Shown: positions 17,339-25,649 of the stretch, piece after piece | How the letters are laid out: each line of letters opens with the position of its first letter | Position numbering within the stretch: position 1 is the first letter of the stretch | Assembly: GCA_023450615.1 (NCBI GenBank) | Contig: JAEXGT010000009.1 | Span: 1-51,969 of the forward strand | Length of the DNA: 51,969 nucleotides | Origin: Pseudomonadota bacterium | Lineage (GTDB): Bacteria; Pseudomonadota; Alphaproteobacteria; Rhizobiales; Beijerinckiaceae | Reading direction: 5' to 3' | The notes under the pieces: model-generated | Database searches by the model: none | Told to the model about the DNA's origin: nothing | What the model saw: only the letters and a program-made list of their open reading frames with translations | Position numbers and translations under genes: made by a program

Positions 17339-18427
17339 TCAGCCGCGGGCGCGGGAGCGGATCATGAAGGTGTCGTAGGCGTATTCGGCTACTTGGAACC
17401 AGAGATATTCCTCGTTGCGGAAGCCGCGGATCGAGTCGATGACCTTCTTGAAGTCGGCGTTCTTGGCCGAAACTTCGTCATAGACTTCGTTGGTAGCCTT
17501 CAGGGCCGCTTCCATGATCTCCTGCGAGAACGGACGCAGCTGCGTGCCGGCGCCGAGCAGACGGCGAAGGGCTGCCGGGTTGCGGGCGTCGTACTTGGCC
17601 AGCATGTCGTTGTTGGCGTAGCCGCAGGCCGTCGTCAGGATGGCCTGGTAGGCCTTGGGCAGCTCTTTCCATTTTGTGCTGTTGATGAACAGATGGATCG
17701 AGGGACCGCCCTCCCAGAAGCCCGGATAATAGTAATACGGCGCGACTTTGGAGAAGCCGAGCTTCTCGTCGTCATAGGGGCCGACCCACTCGGCGGCGTC
17801 GATGGTGCCGCGCTCGAGCGAGGGATAGATGTCGCCGCCGGGGATCTGCTGCGGGACTGCGCCGAGCTTGGCGAGAACCATGCCCGCGATGCCCGCGATG
17901 CGCATCTTGAGGCCCTTCAGATCGTCGACGGTCTTGATCTCCTTACGGAACCAGCCGCCCATCTGCACGCCGGTGTTGCCGGCGGGCAGGCCGTACATGT
18001 TGTGCTTGGCGTAGAACTCGTTCAGCAGATCGTTGCCGCCGCCGTGATAGAGCCAGGCGTTCTGCTGGCGGGCGTTGAGGCCGAAGGGAGCCGCAGTGCC
18101 GAGGGCGAAGGTCGGGTCCTTGCCGAAATAGTAATAGGAGCAGGTATGGCCCATTTCGATGGTGCCGTTGCCCACCGCATCGGCCACCTGCGGCGTGCCG
18201 ACGATTTCACCGGCGGCGAAGGGCTGGATCTGGAACTTGCCGTCGGTCGCCTCCGAGACGTACTTCGCGATCACTTCGGCGGCGCCGTAGATCGTGTCGA
18301 GGGATTTCGGGAAACCGGACTGCAGACGCCACTTCATCTCCGGCATCGACTGGGCGATGGCGGGGGCGGCCACCGCCGTCGAGGCGACACCGACCGTAGC
18401 GGCCTGAAGAAACTGACGACGTTTCAT
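17339..18427 (-). CDS. TRAP transporter substrate-binding protein (DctP/TakP type)
   Basis: A 362-residue periplasmic solute receptor. The N-terminus MKRRQFLQAATVG with AAPAIAQ is a twin-arginine signal with a cleavage site near residue 26. The fold includes the carboxylate-binding Arg in LKGLKMRIAGIAGMVLAKLG (typical RxxG region) and WVGPYDDEKLGF, characteristic of the TakP subgroup that binds 2-oxo acids or related organic acids. The membrane subunits DctQ and DctM are not adjacent, so it must work with permeases encoded elsewhere. GAGGAG lies 8 bases before the ATG. Own terminator at 17291-17318. Confidence 0.93.
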   Translation of the reverse strand: MKRRQFLQAATVGVASTAVAAPAIAQSMPEMKWRLQSGFPKSLDTIYGAAEVIAKYVSEATDGKFQIQPFAAGEIVGTPQVADAVGNGTIEMGHTCSYYYFGKDPTFALGTAAPFGLNARQQNAWLYHGGGNDLLNEFYAKHNMYGLPAGNTGVQMGGWFRKEIKTVDDLKGLKMRIAGIAGMVLAKLGAVPQQIPGGDIYPSLERGTIDAAEWVGPYDDEKLGFSKVAPYYYYPGFWEGGPSIHLFINSTKWKELPKAYQAILTTACGYANNDMLAKYDARNPAALRRLLGAGTQLRPFSQEIMEAALKATNEVYDEVSAKNADFKKVIDSIRGFRNEEYLWFQVAEYAYDTFMIRSRARG

Positions 18428-18566
18428 ATTTTTAAACTCCTCCCTGGATCGTGACTTTCGTGGTCACTTACACCTAATTGACACCAGATTTCATTCCCCC
18501 CGCAAGAAGGTTTCATGGCATTACTACCAATGACTTAGATGCGGTTTGAAAACATTGTTCGCTTGC

Positions 18567-20078
18567 TCAACAAAGAGGCATGTCCAGGGGCACGTCGATG
18601 GTGCAGACCACCCCTGAAGGCTCATAGGCAATCTGCGCGGTGCCGTTCAATTCCCGCGCCAGCCCCTTCTGAATCAGCCGGGAGCCGAAGCCTGTCCTAA
18701 GGGGAGGGGGCACCGGAGGGCCGCCATGCTCTTCCCAACGGAAGGCGAGGCGCATGCCCGCCTCGTCCAAGATCCTGGACCAGGAAATCCGCACGCCGCC
18801 TGCGGAGCTTTTGAGGGCGCCGTATTTCAGCGCGTTCGTGCAGAGCTCGTGAATGGCCATGGACAGGCTGAGCGACATGGCCGGGGGAAGACGCAGCTCC
18901 TCACCCGAGACCTCGATCCGGCTCTCATCCTCGACATGGTTGCGGAAGGGCGCGCAGGCCTCGCGGACCACATCGGACAGATTGGCGCCTTCCCAATTCT
19001 CCCGCGTCAGAACGTCGTGCGCGCGGGAGAGGGCGAAGAGCCGCGCCTCGAAAGCCGTCCGGGCCGCGCCGATGTCGTCGGAGGCCGTGATGCCGAACTT
19101 ATGAAAGCTCTGGACGGCCAAGGATTGGACGGTGGCGAGCGTATTCTTCACACGATGATTCAACTCATTGACCATGAGGCGCAGATGCTCTTCCGCGCGC
19201 TTGTGGTCCGTGATGTCGTATTGGACGCCGTCCCAGATATAGGTTCCGTTGCTCAACCGGCGGGGCATGGTGATCATGCGGTGCCAGCGGATCTCGCCGG
19301 TCTTGGCATGCCGCAGCTTCAGCTCTGTGTCGAAGGTCTTGCGCTCCTTGTGAGCCTTCAGCCCCCGCTTGTGCATCTGCTCGCGATATTCGGGCAGGAC
19401 GAGTTCTCCGATGAGCGCCATATTGGCCAGCGCATCCTGCGCGCGGATGCCTGTGAGCTGCTCGCAGGCCTTGGAGATGTAGACGGGACGGCGGTCCTGG
19501 TATTCCGCAGAATCGAGAAACTGGAAGACCATGCAGGAGGGCAGGTTGTCGGCAAGGGCGCTGAGGCGGGCCTGGCTTTCGCGGAGCTCCTCCTCGGTGC
19601 GTCGGCGTTCGGTCCAGTCGCGGAAGCTCACGCCCAGGCCGCCATTATAGGGAAAGGCGCGAAGCTCCAGAAACCGCCCCTGCACCCCTACGGCTTCCGT
19701 CTCGAACATCGCCGACGTTCCTGTAGCGACAACCTCCTCGTAGCGGCGTCTGAGATGGGTTCCCGCCGAGTGAGGGAAGATGTCCCAGATGATGCGTCCC
19801 AGCATCTCCTGAGCGGGAACGCCGAAGTAATCCTGGGCAGAACGGTTGATGTAGGTGAAGCGCCAATCGCGATCGAGCGCGTAGAAGGCATCTCCAATGC
19901 CCTCCAGGATCACGGTGAGCCGGGCCTCGACCGTTGCCTCGATGGATTGAACGATGGCATGCGCAACGACATCGCTCGCTATGCCTTGGGAGGGCTTGTA
20001 ATCATTCGGGATGACGAGATCGCTCGAAAGCTCCTGCCGGTCAGGCAGGCTGGAGAGAATGGAGCGGGATGCCGTCAT
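18567..20078 (-). CDS. PAS-PAS HWE-family sensor histidine kinase
   Basis: A 503-residue soluble kinase. It has PAS1 (about 50-165; LDRDWRFTYINRSAQDYFG), PAS2 (about 175-300; YISKACEQLTGI), HisKA_2 with NELNHRVKN (phospho-acceptor His308), and an HWE ATPase domain with AIHELCTNALKYGAL and the class-defining FRWEEHGG. It lacks membrane helices and a receiver domain, and no response regulator adjoins. ATG 20078 is used here although it has no clear ribosome site. A TTG at 20114 would add 12 hydrophobic residues. The architecture resembles the kinase at the left edge of the window, but the rest of the sensory part differs. Confidence 0.9.
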   Translation of the reverse strand: MTASRSILSSLPDRQELSSDLVIPNDYKPSQGIASDVVAHAIVQSIEATVEARLTVILEGIGDAFYALDRDWRFTYINRSAQDYFGVPAQEMLGRIIWDIFPHSAGTHLRRRYEEVVATGTSAMFETEAVGVQGRFLELRAFPYNGGLGVSFRDWTERRRTEEELRESQARLSALADNLPSCMVFQFLDSAEYQDRRPVYISKACEQLTGIRAQDALANMALIGELVLPEYREQMHKRGLKAHKERKTFDTELKLRHAKTGEIRWHRMITMPRRLSNGTYIWDGVQYDITDHKRAEEHLRLMVNELNHRVKNTLATVQSLAVQSFHKFGITASDDIGAARTAFEARLFALSRAHDVLTRENWEGANLSDVVREACAPFRNHVEDESRIEVSGEELRLPPAMSLSLSMAIHELCTNALKYGALKSSAGGVRISWSRILDEAGMRLAFRWEEHGGPPVPPPLRTGFGSRLIQKGLARELNGTAQIAYEPSGVVCTIDVPLDMPLC

Positions 20079-20226
20079 ATTTAGAAATATAATGACGTTG
20101 CTTTTAAAGCGCAATCCTTGAACTTGCCTGGGGTCTGCCTAAAAAAGTCAGTTGGAACAAAATCTTAATGGCGGTCGATAAGCCGATGCCTTGGTGGCCG
20201 ATGTCGGCAATCGATCGCTGTAAGCA

Positions 20227-20385
20227 TCAGCCCTTCGGCTCGCTGAACGCATCCGCTGCGCAGACGAGGGCAAACAGGGCAATGACCCCGACCAATTCCG
20301 CGATGCTTCGCGCGAAGGAGGAAGGGTCCGCAACATAGAAAAGCGCGCCCATGATAAGCGCGACAATCGTAGCCCAAGCGATCAT
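20227..20385 (-). CDS. 52-aa two-helix membrane protein
   Basis: An ATG at 20385 preceded by GGGAGAAGG opens a 52-codon frame. Helix 1 covers about 2-18 (IAWATIVALIMGALFYV). A short DPSSFARS turn follows, then helix 2 at about 29-46 (AELVGVIALFALVCAADAF), so a hairpin in the membrane is expected. The strong ribosome site and the clean helix-turn-helix hydropathy argue it is real. No family recognised, function unknown. It lies between the HWE kinase (same strand, downstream) and the divergent EEP hydrolase. Confidence 0.65.
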   Translation of the reverse strand: MIAWATIVALIMGALFYVADPSSFARSIAELVGVIALFALVCAADAFSEPKG

Positions 20386-20541
20386 GGGCCTTCTCCCGGC
20401 AGATGTCCTGTGCGCTCCAATAACTCCAAAGAGGCAAAGAAGTTCCTAATCCTATCCTAGAATTTTTTCGCGCCGCCCGCTCGTGCGCGCACCTGCCCGC
20501 CATACTTTTCAGACAGGGGTGATTGGCGGAGGGGGAGAGCC

Positions 20542-21567
20542 TTGCGCGCCGTGATCAATTCGCATGTGAGGGATCTTCCGTGCCCGGAGGACGCGCTTCT
20601 GGATGAGGCGCGCGAGGCTTTGCACGATCCGTCTGCCCATGCGCGCTTCCTGGAACGGATCGAGGCTTTCCGGACCTTTGAAGTCCGGTTGCCTGAAAGC
20701 GGAGCCTCCTTGCCGGATCGTCTGCGTATTGGCGCCTTGAACGCCGAACGCCTGAAGCGCCCCGATGCGGTCAGGCAGATGATGGAGCGGGAAAGACTCG
20801 ACGTGCTCCTCCTCAGCGAAGTGGATGTGGGCATGGCGCGATCCGGCAATATTCATACGATCCGCGAACTCATCGGTTCATCGGGGGAGGGCTATCTCTA
20901 CGGCGTCGAATTCGTGGAGCTCGATCTCGGAGATGCCGAGGAGATGCGCCGCCATGCGGGCGAGAGCAACAGGTGCAGCCTTCATGGCAACGCCATCGTC
21001 AGCCGCTGCGCCTTCGGGCGGCCCCATCTGATTCCGCTCGAAGAGAGCGGCCGATGGTTCGGGGGCTTCAAGGGCGCGCAGAGACGGATCGGCGGACGGG
21101 TGGCGCTGGCTGCCCGCGCGGTTCACGGATCGAAGCCCTTGTGGTTCGTGAGCCTGCATCTCGAAAGCAAGACCGACCCTGCGGACCGGCAATCCCAGGT
21201 GAGGAATCTGCTGCGCGCGCTCGACCGAATTGCGCCGGACGAAGCCTGCATCATCGGCGGCGATTTCAATACGAAGGCGCTGCCGAGAGGCGAGGGGGAG
21301 CGGCGTCTCCTGCTTGAAGAGCCGGAGCGCGACGAGCCCCTCTTCGCGGATCTGCGCGCGGCGGGATTCTCCTGGGCCGGTGCGAATCTGGCGCTGCCCA
21401 CCCAGCGCGACGGTCCCGCGAAAACCCATCCGAAGCCATTCGCGAAACTCGATTGGTTCTTCGTGCGCGGCGTGACGGCGGACAATCCGCAGGTCGTTCC
21501 GTCGTTGGATGCGCAGGGACAGCCGGTCTCCGATCACGAGATGATCGTCTTCGAGGCCGTATTCTGA
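20542..21567 (+). CDS. Endonuclease/exonuclease/phosphatase (EEP) family protein
   Basis: A 341-residue EEP-fold hydrolase of the DNase I-like superfamily, which cleaves phosphodiester or phosphate bonds of nucleic acids, phospholipids or small molecules with a divalent metal. Motifs in order are GALNAERL (Asn ligand), LLLSEVD (metal-binding Glu), LHGNAIVS, SLHLESK (catalytic His), GGDFNT (Asp/Asn), KLDWFF and the terminal SDHEMI. All core catalytic residues are present, so it should be active. No signal peptide, so probably cytoplasmic. The start is a TTG with GGAGGGGGAG upstream. Substrate unknown. Confidence 0.9.
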   Translation: MRAVINSHVRDLPCPEDALLDEAREALHDPSAHARFLERIEAFRTFEVRLPESGASLPDRLRIGALNAERLKRPDAVRQMMERERLDVLLLSEVDVGMARSGNIHTIRELIGSSGEGYLYGVEFVELDLGDAEEMRRHAGESNRCSLHGNAIVSRCAFGRPHLIPLEESGRWFGGFKGAQRRIGGRVALAARAVHGSKPLWFVSLHLESKTDPADRQSQVRNLLRALDRIAPDEACIIGGDFNTKALPRGEGERRLLLEEPERDEPLFADLRAAGFSWAGANLALPTQRDGPAKTHPKPFAKLDWFFVRGVTADNPQVVPSLDAQGQPVSDHEMIVFEAVF

Positions 21568-21641
21568 AAGGTTTGGCCCAGGCGCTTATGCCTTGCGACG
21601 TCATTGTTCGCGGGCTGTCTGTCCACAGCCCGGAATCATGC

Positions 21642-21670
21642 TTGACAGCGCAACGCTGATAGAGTACAAA
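21642..21670 (+). promoter_or_regulatory. Sigma-70-type promoter upstream of GTA cluster
   Basis: TTGACA (21642-21647), 17 bases, TACAAA (21665-21670). The -35 is a perfect match and the -10 matches 4 of 6. Initiation is expected near 21677. It would drive the hairpin-containing short RNA ending at 21765 and, with readthrough, the GTA genes. Confidence 0.6.
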
Positions 21671-21676
21671 ACGTGA

Positions 21677-21765
21677 ACACTGACGAGGTGTGAATGAAAC
21701 CCCGCCCGGCTTCATTCGTAACCATGACCTCCGCCGCTCAAGTGCCGCTTGAGCGGTTTTTTATT
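21677..21765 (+). ncRNA. Putative ~90-nt small RNA or attenuated GTA leader
   Basis: Between the promoter at 21642 and a terminator at 21734-21765 lies a compact RNA. Hairpin 1 pairs GAATGAA with TTCATTC (about 21692-21717). A single-stranded linker contains ACCATGACCTCC. Hairpin 2 is the terminator. Hairpin, CCUCC-bearing linker, terminator is a layout used by alphaproteobacterial trans-acting sRNAs, such as the suhB/MmgR family, and CCUCC can mask ribosome sites. I cannot confirm the family by eye. Alternatively it is the 5' leader of the GTA mRNA, with termination as the default. A 28-codon frame starting at 21694 also crosses it. Confidence 0.55.
21734..21765 (+). terminator. Rho-independent terminator 85 bases upstream of the TerS-like gene
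   Basis: The perfect 9-bp stem CCGCTCAAG/CTTGAGCGG (21734-21742 with 21748-21756) is followed by six T (21757-21762). It sits directly upstream of the GTA packaging genes on the same strand. Confidence 0.88.
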
Positions 21766-21850
21766 GCGCCGCGCCCGTGATCGACAGGTGCGCCTGCTGC
21801 AACCGGATGGTCCGCACGATGAAAAGCCGGTCGCTCTTCCGCATGATGCC

Positions 21851-22399
21851 ATGAACCCCAGAATCGAGATTCCCGACGAGAAGCGGCAGCAGGCTTACGA
21901 ATATTACGTCAGCGCCCCTCAACTCACCTTGAACGACATCGCAACCTATCTCGGCGTGGGCTCGAGCACCTTCGTGCGCATGAGGCAGCGTTGGGGCTGG
22001 CCACCGCGCCATGCCGCGCTCAATCGGAACGAGACGAGCAAGGCCGCGAAGGATTCCGCCGATCCCCAGGTCGAGAACCGGGCGGTCGCGGCGTCGCTGC
22101 GCGAGGCGGCGCGATCCCTGGCGCGGGCGACCCGCGCACAGATCAACGCGCTCATGGAAGAGCAATGCAAGGGGAACAATGACGATCATGACCGGATCGC
22201 CCGGACGCTGGCTTCCTATGCCAAGACATTGACGACGGCGCGGGCGCTTCTGGAACAGGAAGGTTCAAGGCTCGATGAAACCGGGCATCAAGACGAAACG
22301 CCCCGCAGCCTCCACGAACTCCGCGAAGAGCTTGCTCGCCATCTTGAGCGGGTTATCGCGGAAGAGGAAGCTCGCGGAAGCGACGGTCTCCTTATCTAA
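21851..22399 (+). CDS. GTA small terminase-like HTH protein (orfg1 position)
   Basis: A 182-residue protein. It has an N-terminal helix-turn-helix (LTLNDIATYLGVGSSTFVRMRQRWGWP, about 24-50), a charged linker, and Ala/Arg/Glu-rich helices (about 75-180) that probably oligomerise. Position directly before the large terminase and this layout match the small terminase (TerS, orfg1) of RcGTA-type elements, which selects DNA for packaging. In GTAs the DNA-recognition function is relaxed so that host DNA is packaged. An upstream TTG at 21749 lies inside the terminator stem and is rejected. The 3' end overlaps terL by 125 bases in another frame. Confidence 0.75.
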   Translation: MNPRIEIPDEKRQQAYEYYVSAPQLTLNDIATYLGVGSSTFVRMRQRWGWPPRHAALNRNETSKAAKDSADPQVENRAVAASLREAARSLARATRAQINALMEEQCKGNNDDHDRIARTLASYAKTLTTARALLEQEGSRLDETGHQDETPRSLHELREELARHLERVIAEEEARGSDGLLI

Positions 22400-23660
22400 A
22401 CAAGAACTGGAGCAGCTTCTTCGCTACTGGCCGATCCGCTGCCGTCCCGAGCAGCGCGTGCCGGGCCTGAGCCGCCATCACGATCCATGGACGATCTGGC
22501 TCATGCTCGGCGGACGCGGAGCGGGCAAGACGCGCGCCGGATCCGAGTGGGTGCGAAGCATCGCGCTCGGGGAGCCGGATATTGCGCAAGCGCCGCACAG
22601 GCGCATCGCGCTGATCGGCGAAACATTGTCGGATGCGCGCAATGTGATGGTGGAGGGGCCTGCGGGCATCCTCGCCACCCATGCGCGTCATGAGCGGCCT
22701 ACCTGGTCGCCGTCGTTGCGCAAGCTCGAATGGCCGAACGGCGCGGTGGCGCAGGTGTTCTCGGCGGAAGACCCGGACTCGCTGCGCGGCCCCCAATTCG
22801 AAGCCGCATGGGCGGACGAGCTCGCCAAGTGGAAGCACGTGGAGGAAACTTGGGACATGCTGCAATTCGGCCTTCGCCTCGGCGCGCATCCGCGCCAGCT
22901 GGTGACGACCACGCCGCGGCCCATTCCATTGCTGAAACGCTTTCTCGCCGATCCTTCGGTCGCGGTGTCGCGAGCGAAAACCTCGGACAACGCGGCCAAT
23001 CTCGCGCCCGTCTTTCTGGAGGCCGTCGTCGGGCGCTATGCCGGCACCCGCCTCGGGCGGCAGGAGCTCGACGGCGACATCATCGAGGATCGTCCCGACG
23101 CGCTCTGGACGCGCGACATGATCGAGGCGAGCCGCGTCGATACCGCGCCGCCGCTCATGCGCATCGTCGTCGCCGTCGATCCGCCCGCCTCGTCCTCCAA
23201 GCGCGCGGATGCCTGCGGCATCGTCGCGGCGGGCATGGACGATGGCGGAACGGCCTATGTGCTGGAGGATGCCACCGCATCCGGCCTCAAGCCGCCCGAA
23301 TGGGCGGCGAAAGCCGTGGCGCTCTATCACCGGCTCCAGGCCGATGCCCTGATCGTCGAAACGAACCAGGGCGGCGAGATGGCGACCGGTGTGATCCGCG
23401 AGGTCGATCCGTCCGTGCCCGTGGTGAGCGTGCGCGCCACGCGCGGAAAATATCTGCGCGCGGAGCCAGTGTCGGTGCTCTACGCGCAAAACCGCGTTCG
23501 CCATGTGGGCGCGCTGCCGGAACTGGAGGACGAACTCTGCGATTTCGGTCCGGGTGGCCTGACCTCCGGCCGCTCTCCCGATCGCATGGATGCGCTCGTC
23601 TGGGCGCTCACAGAGCTGATGCTGCGCGACAGGGCGGAACCGCGCGTGCGGATGCTGTGA
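22275..23660 (+). CDS. GTA large terminase, DNA-packaging ATPase/nuclease (orfg2)
   Basis: A 461-residue TerL. The N-terminal ATPase has Walker A GGRGAGKT (79-86) and a Walker B-like segment with AAWADELAKW. The C-terminal RNase H-like nuclease begins RIVVAVDPPASS (metal Asp) and includes VETNQGG and the terminal DRMDALVWAL Asp. It pumps DNA into proheads and cuts it headful-wise. Sequence and context match orfg2 of the RcGTA family. The ATG at 22275 lies within the preceding gene. AAGG is the only ribosome site nearby, so translation may be coupled to the small terminase. Confidence 0.95.
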   Translation: MKPGIKTKRPAASTNSAKSLLAILSGLSRKRKLAEATVSLSKQELEQLLRYWPIRCRPEQRVPGLSRHHDPWTIWLMLGGRGAGKTRAGSEWVRSIALGEPDIAQAPHRRIALIGETLSDARNVMVEGPAGILATHARHERPTWSPSLRKLEWPNGAVAQVFSAEDPDSLRGPQFEAAWADELAKWKHVEETWDMLQFGLRLGAHPRQLVTTTPRPIPLLKRFLADPSVAVSRAKTSDNAANLAPVFLEAVVGRYAGTRLGRQELDGDIIEDRPDALWTRDMIEASRVDTAPPLMRIVVAVDPPASSSKRADACGIVAAGMDDGGTAYVLEDATASGLKPPEWAAKAVALYHRLQADALIVETNQGGEMATGVIREVDPSVPVVSVRATRGKYLRAEPVSVLYAQNRVRHVGALPELEDELCDFGPGGLTSGRSPDRMDALVWALTELMLRDRAEPRVRML

Positions 23661-24074
23661 AGCCGAAATCATTTGCTGCAAAAGGCGGGCGGAGGGCAGT
23701 CCATCCGTGCCCGTCCGCCCCGCCATCTGCCTCATGCCGTCCCGTGAAGGATGGCAGAGCCCGAGAAACCGATGGTCGCGCCGGTCGAGGGCAGGAGGTC
23801 CGCTCGACCGGCGCGTGAATGTCGCTGGAGCATCGGCCTGAAAGTGGAACCCACTTTTCCGCGCGATGCGCTGGTGTCCCGCAACATCTCAAGACTACTC
23901 CGGTGTCTGTGACTGTCTAATGACGATTGTGGACAAGCTGCATGTTTCTTCGGCATCGGCTGCGGAAATCGTCGGCAAGTGATCAGGCGGCGTGCGCTTT
24001 CCCGTTGTGCCGCAACCGTATCTCTTCATTCATTGGCCCAACATCATTGTCCCATGCCTGGGCAGGAGTTTTTC
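23661..24074 (+). other. 414-base gap between terminase and portal genes
   Basis: No gene is supported. It contains a dispersed palindromic repeat (23828-23872) and otherwise low-complexity GC-rich DNA. RcGTA-type clusters usually have these two genes close together, so the gap is an acquired spacer. A frame from 23979 runs into the portal gene, but its first 32 residues are not portal-like. Confidence 0.5.
23828..23872. repeat. Dispersed palindromic repeat, copy 2
   Basis: GAGCATCG...CGATGCGCT flanks an AAAGTGGAACCCACTTTT inverted core (perfect AAAGTGG/CCACTTT). It shares the frame of the repeat at 6388-6486 and resembles Rhizobiales intergenic palindromes. Confidence 0.65.
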
Positions 24075-25241
24075 ATGCTGACCAAATTGAGCCGCTGGTT
24101 TCAGGCTGCGCCTGAGGCCAAGGCCTCGCGCGCCCATTCGGCGGTCGCGTTTTATTTCGATGGGCGTGCCGTGTGGACGCCGCGCGATTATGCGGCCTTG
24201 GCCCGCGAGGGTTTTCAGAGAAACGCCATCGTTCACCGCGCGGTGCGGCTCGTCGCGGAAGCGGCGGCCTCGCTGCCGATCACCTTGAAGCATGAGGGGC
24301 GCGAACTGGCGGCGCATCCGCTGTTGTCGCTGATGGCGCGTCCCAATGCGCGGGAGGGCGGGCAGCGCTTTCTCGAGAGCGTCTATGGGCATCTCATGGT
24401 GTCGGGCAACGCCTATGTGGAAGCGGTCGGCGTGGATGGCGCGCCGTCAGAACTCTATGCGCTGCGGCCCGACCGGATGCGCGTGGTGCCCGGCGCGGAC
24501 GGATGGCCTGCCGCCTACGAGTACAATGTCGGAGCGCAGACGGTTCGTTTCCCGATGGGAGAGGGGGCTTCCCCGATCCTGCATCTGACGCTGTTTCATC
24601 CGGCGGACGATCACTACGGATTGTCGCCCATGGAAGCGGCGGCGACCGCGCTCGACATCCACAACGCGGCGGGCGCGTGGAACAAGGCGCTTCTCGACAA
24701 CGCGGCGCGCCCGTCCGGCGCTCTCGTCGTCGGCGGAGCGACGCTTACCGATGCGCAATTCGACCGCCTGAAGAGCGAGCTGGACACCAATTATCAAGGC
24801 GCGACCAATGCGGGCCGTCCGCTGCTCCTCGAAGGCGGCCTCGATTGGAAGCCTCTGTCGCTCTCGCCGAAGGACATGGATTTCGTGGAAGCGAAAGCCG
24901 GCGCCGCGCGGGAAATCGCATTGGCGTTCGGCGTACCGCCGCTGCTGCTCGGACTTGCGGGCGACAACACTCATGCCAATTACGCGGAGGCCAACCGGGC
25001 CTTCTATCGCCAGACGATCATCCCGCTCGTGAAGCGCACCATGGAGGCTTTCGCGCAATGGCTCTCGCCCGGTTTCGGTGAGGCGCTGCAACTGGAGCCC
25101 GATCTCGATGCCATCGAGGCCCTGGCCGGCGAGCGCGAAAGCCTCTGGCGCCGCGTGTCGGCAGCGTCTTTCCTCTCGGATGACGAGAAGCGCGAGGCGG
25201 TGGGTTACGGGCGCAGTGCGGTTGCCTCCAGAAGAAAATAG
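24075..25241 (+). CDS. GTA portal protein, HK97 family (orfg3)
   Basis: A 388-residue phage portal protein. It forms the dodecameric ring at one capsid vertex through which DNA enters and leaves and to which the connector binds. Recognisable features include FQRNAIVHRAVRLVAEAAASLP (about 45-66), FLESVYGHLMVSGNAYVE, and FGVPPLLLGLAGDNTHANYAEANRAFYRQTIIPLVKR near 290-325, the family hallmark. The ATG at 24075 follows CAGGAG. The frame extends upstream to 23979 without portal similarity. Confidence 0.95.
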   Translation: MLTKLSRWFQAAPEAKASRAHSAVAFYFDGRAVWTPRDYAALAREGFQRNAIVHRAVRLVAEAAASLPITLKHEGRELAAHPLLSLMARPNAREGGQRFLESVYGHLMVSGNAYVEAVGVDGAPSELYALRPDRMRVVPGADGWPAAYEYNVGAQTVRFPMGEGASPILHLTLFHPADDHYGLSPMEAAATALDIHNAAGAWNKALLDNAARPSGALVVGGATLTDAQFDRLKSELDTNYQGATNAGRPLLLEGGLDWKPLSLSPKDMDFVEAKAGAAREIALAFGVPPLLLGLAGDNTHANYAEANRAFYRQTIIPLVKRTMEAFAQWLSPGFGEALQLEPDLDAIEALAGERESLWRRVSAASFLSDDEKREAVGYGRSAVASRRK

Positions 25242-25256
25242 GCGCGTCCCGCCTAG

Positions 25257-25351
25257 CGTCATCCCGACGGCGCAGCCGGGCCGGGATCGCATGGCGGGAG
25301 CGGGATTCTGCTCTGACAACGACCCTGGATCTCCGCCGCCTTCGTCCAGGT
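25257..25351. repeat. Possible degenerate dispersed repeat
   Basis: GTCATCCCGACGG...CCGGGATC, later CTGACAACGACCCTGGATCTCCG and GTCCAG, resembles the GTCATCCCGG...CTGGATCC intergenic repeat seen in many Rhizobiales genomes. It fills half of the 207-base gap between portal and the next small gene. Only one copy occurs in this window, so the call is tentative. Confidence 0.4.
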
Positions 25352-25448
25352 GAGCCGCAGGCGGATACGCCGTTCCATCGCATATCCAAGCACTCTCACA
25401 ATCACCTGCAAACCATATCGAAGAGGTATCTCTTCGCGAGAACAAACA

Positions 25449-25649
25449 ATGAACATTTTCGATAAGGCCGCCGAGGCTGTGATCAGCCGGGGCGATCTTG
25501 CTCATCTTGCCCTGTTCGTCTGGGCGAGCGGGGCCTCCACGCTGCTTGCCATGACTCTTCGCGACCTGTTCGCGGCCAACCGCCGCTTCGACGAGTTCGT
25601 GCGCGAGCTGTCTCTCTTCAACCGCCGTCATACGGGAGATCCCTCATGA
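25449..25649 (+). CDS. GTA-locus 66-aa membrane protein
   Basis: A small protein with one hydrophobic helix (LAHLALFVWASGASTLLAMTL, about 17-37) and an amphipathic charged C-terminus (FAANRRFDEFVRELSLFNRRH). Small membrane-associated ORFs between portal and protease genes occur in GTA clusters (the orfg3.5 position). I do not recognise a named domain. The stop overlaps the next start as ATGA, and that gene is coupled in the same way to the protease, so it belongs to the head-gene unit. Confidence 0.7.
   Translation: MNIFDKAAEAVISRGDLAHLALFVWASGASTLLAMTLRDLFAANRRFDEFVRELSLFNRRHTGDPS

Noticed and set aside
21694..21780. 28-codon frame across the leader hairpins
   Set aside because: It runs through the terminator stem and T tract. 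Codon pattern is dictated by the hairpins, so it is more likely structural RNA.
22392..23735. 447-codon minus-strand frame opposite TerL
   Set aside because: No domain and opposite to a complete terminase.
24447..25631. 394-codon minus-strand frame opposite the portal gene
   Set aside because: Shadow frame with no family likeness.
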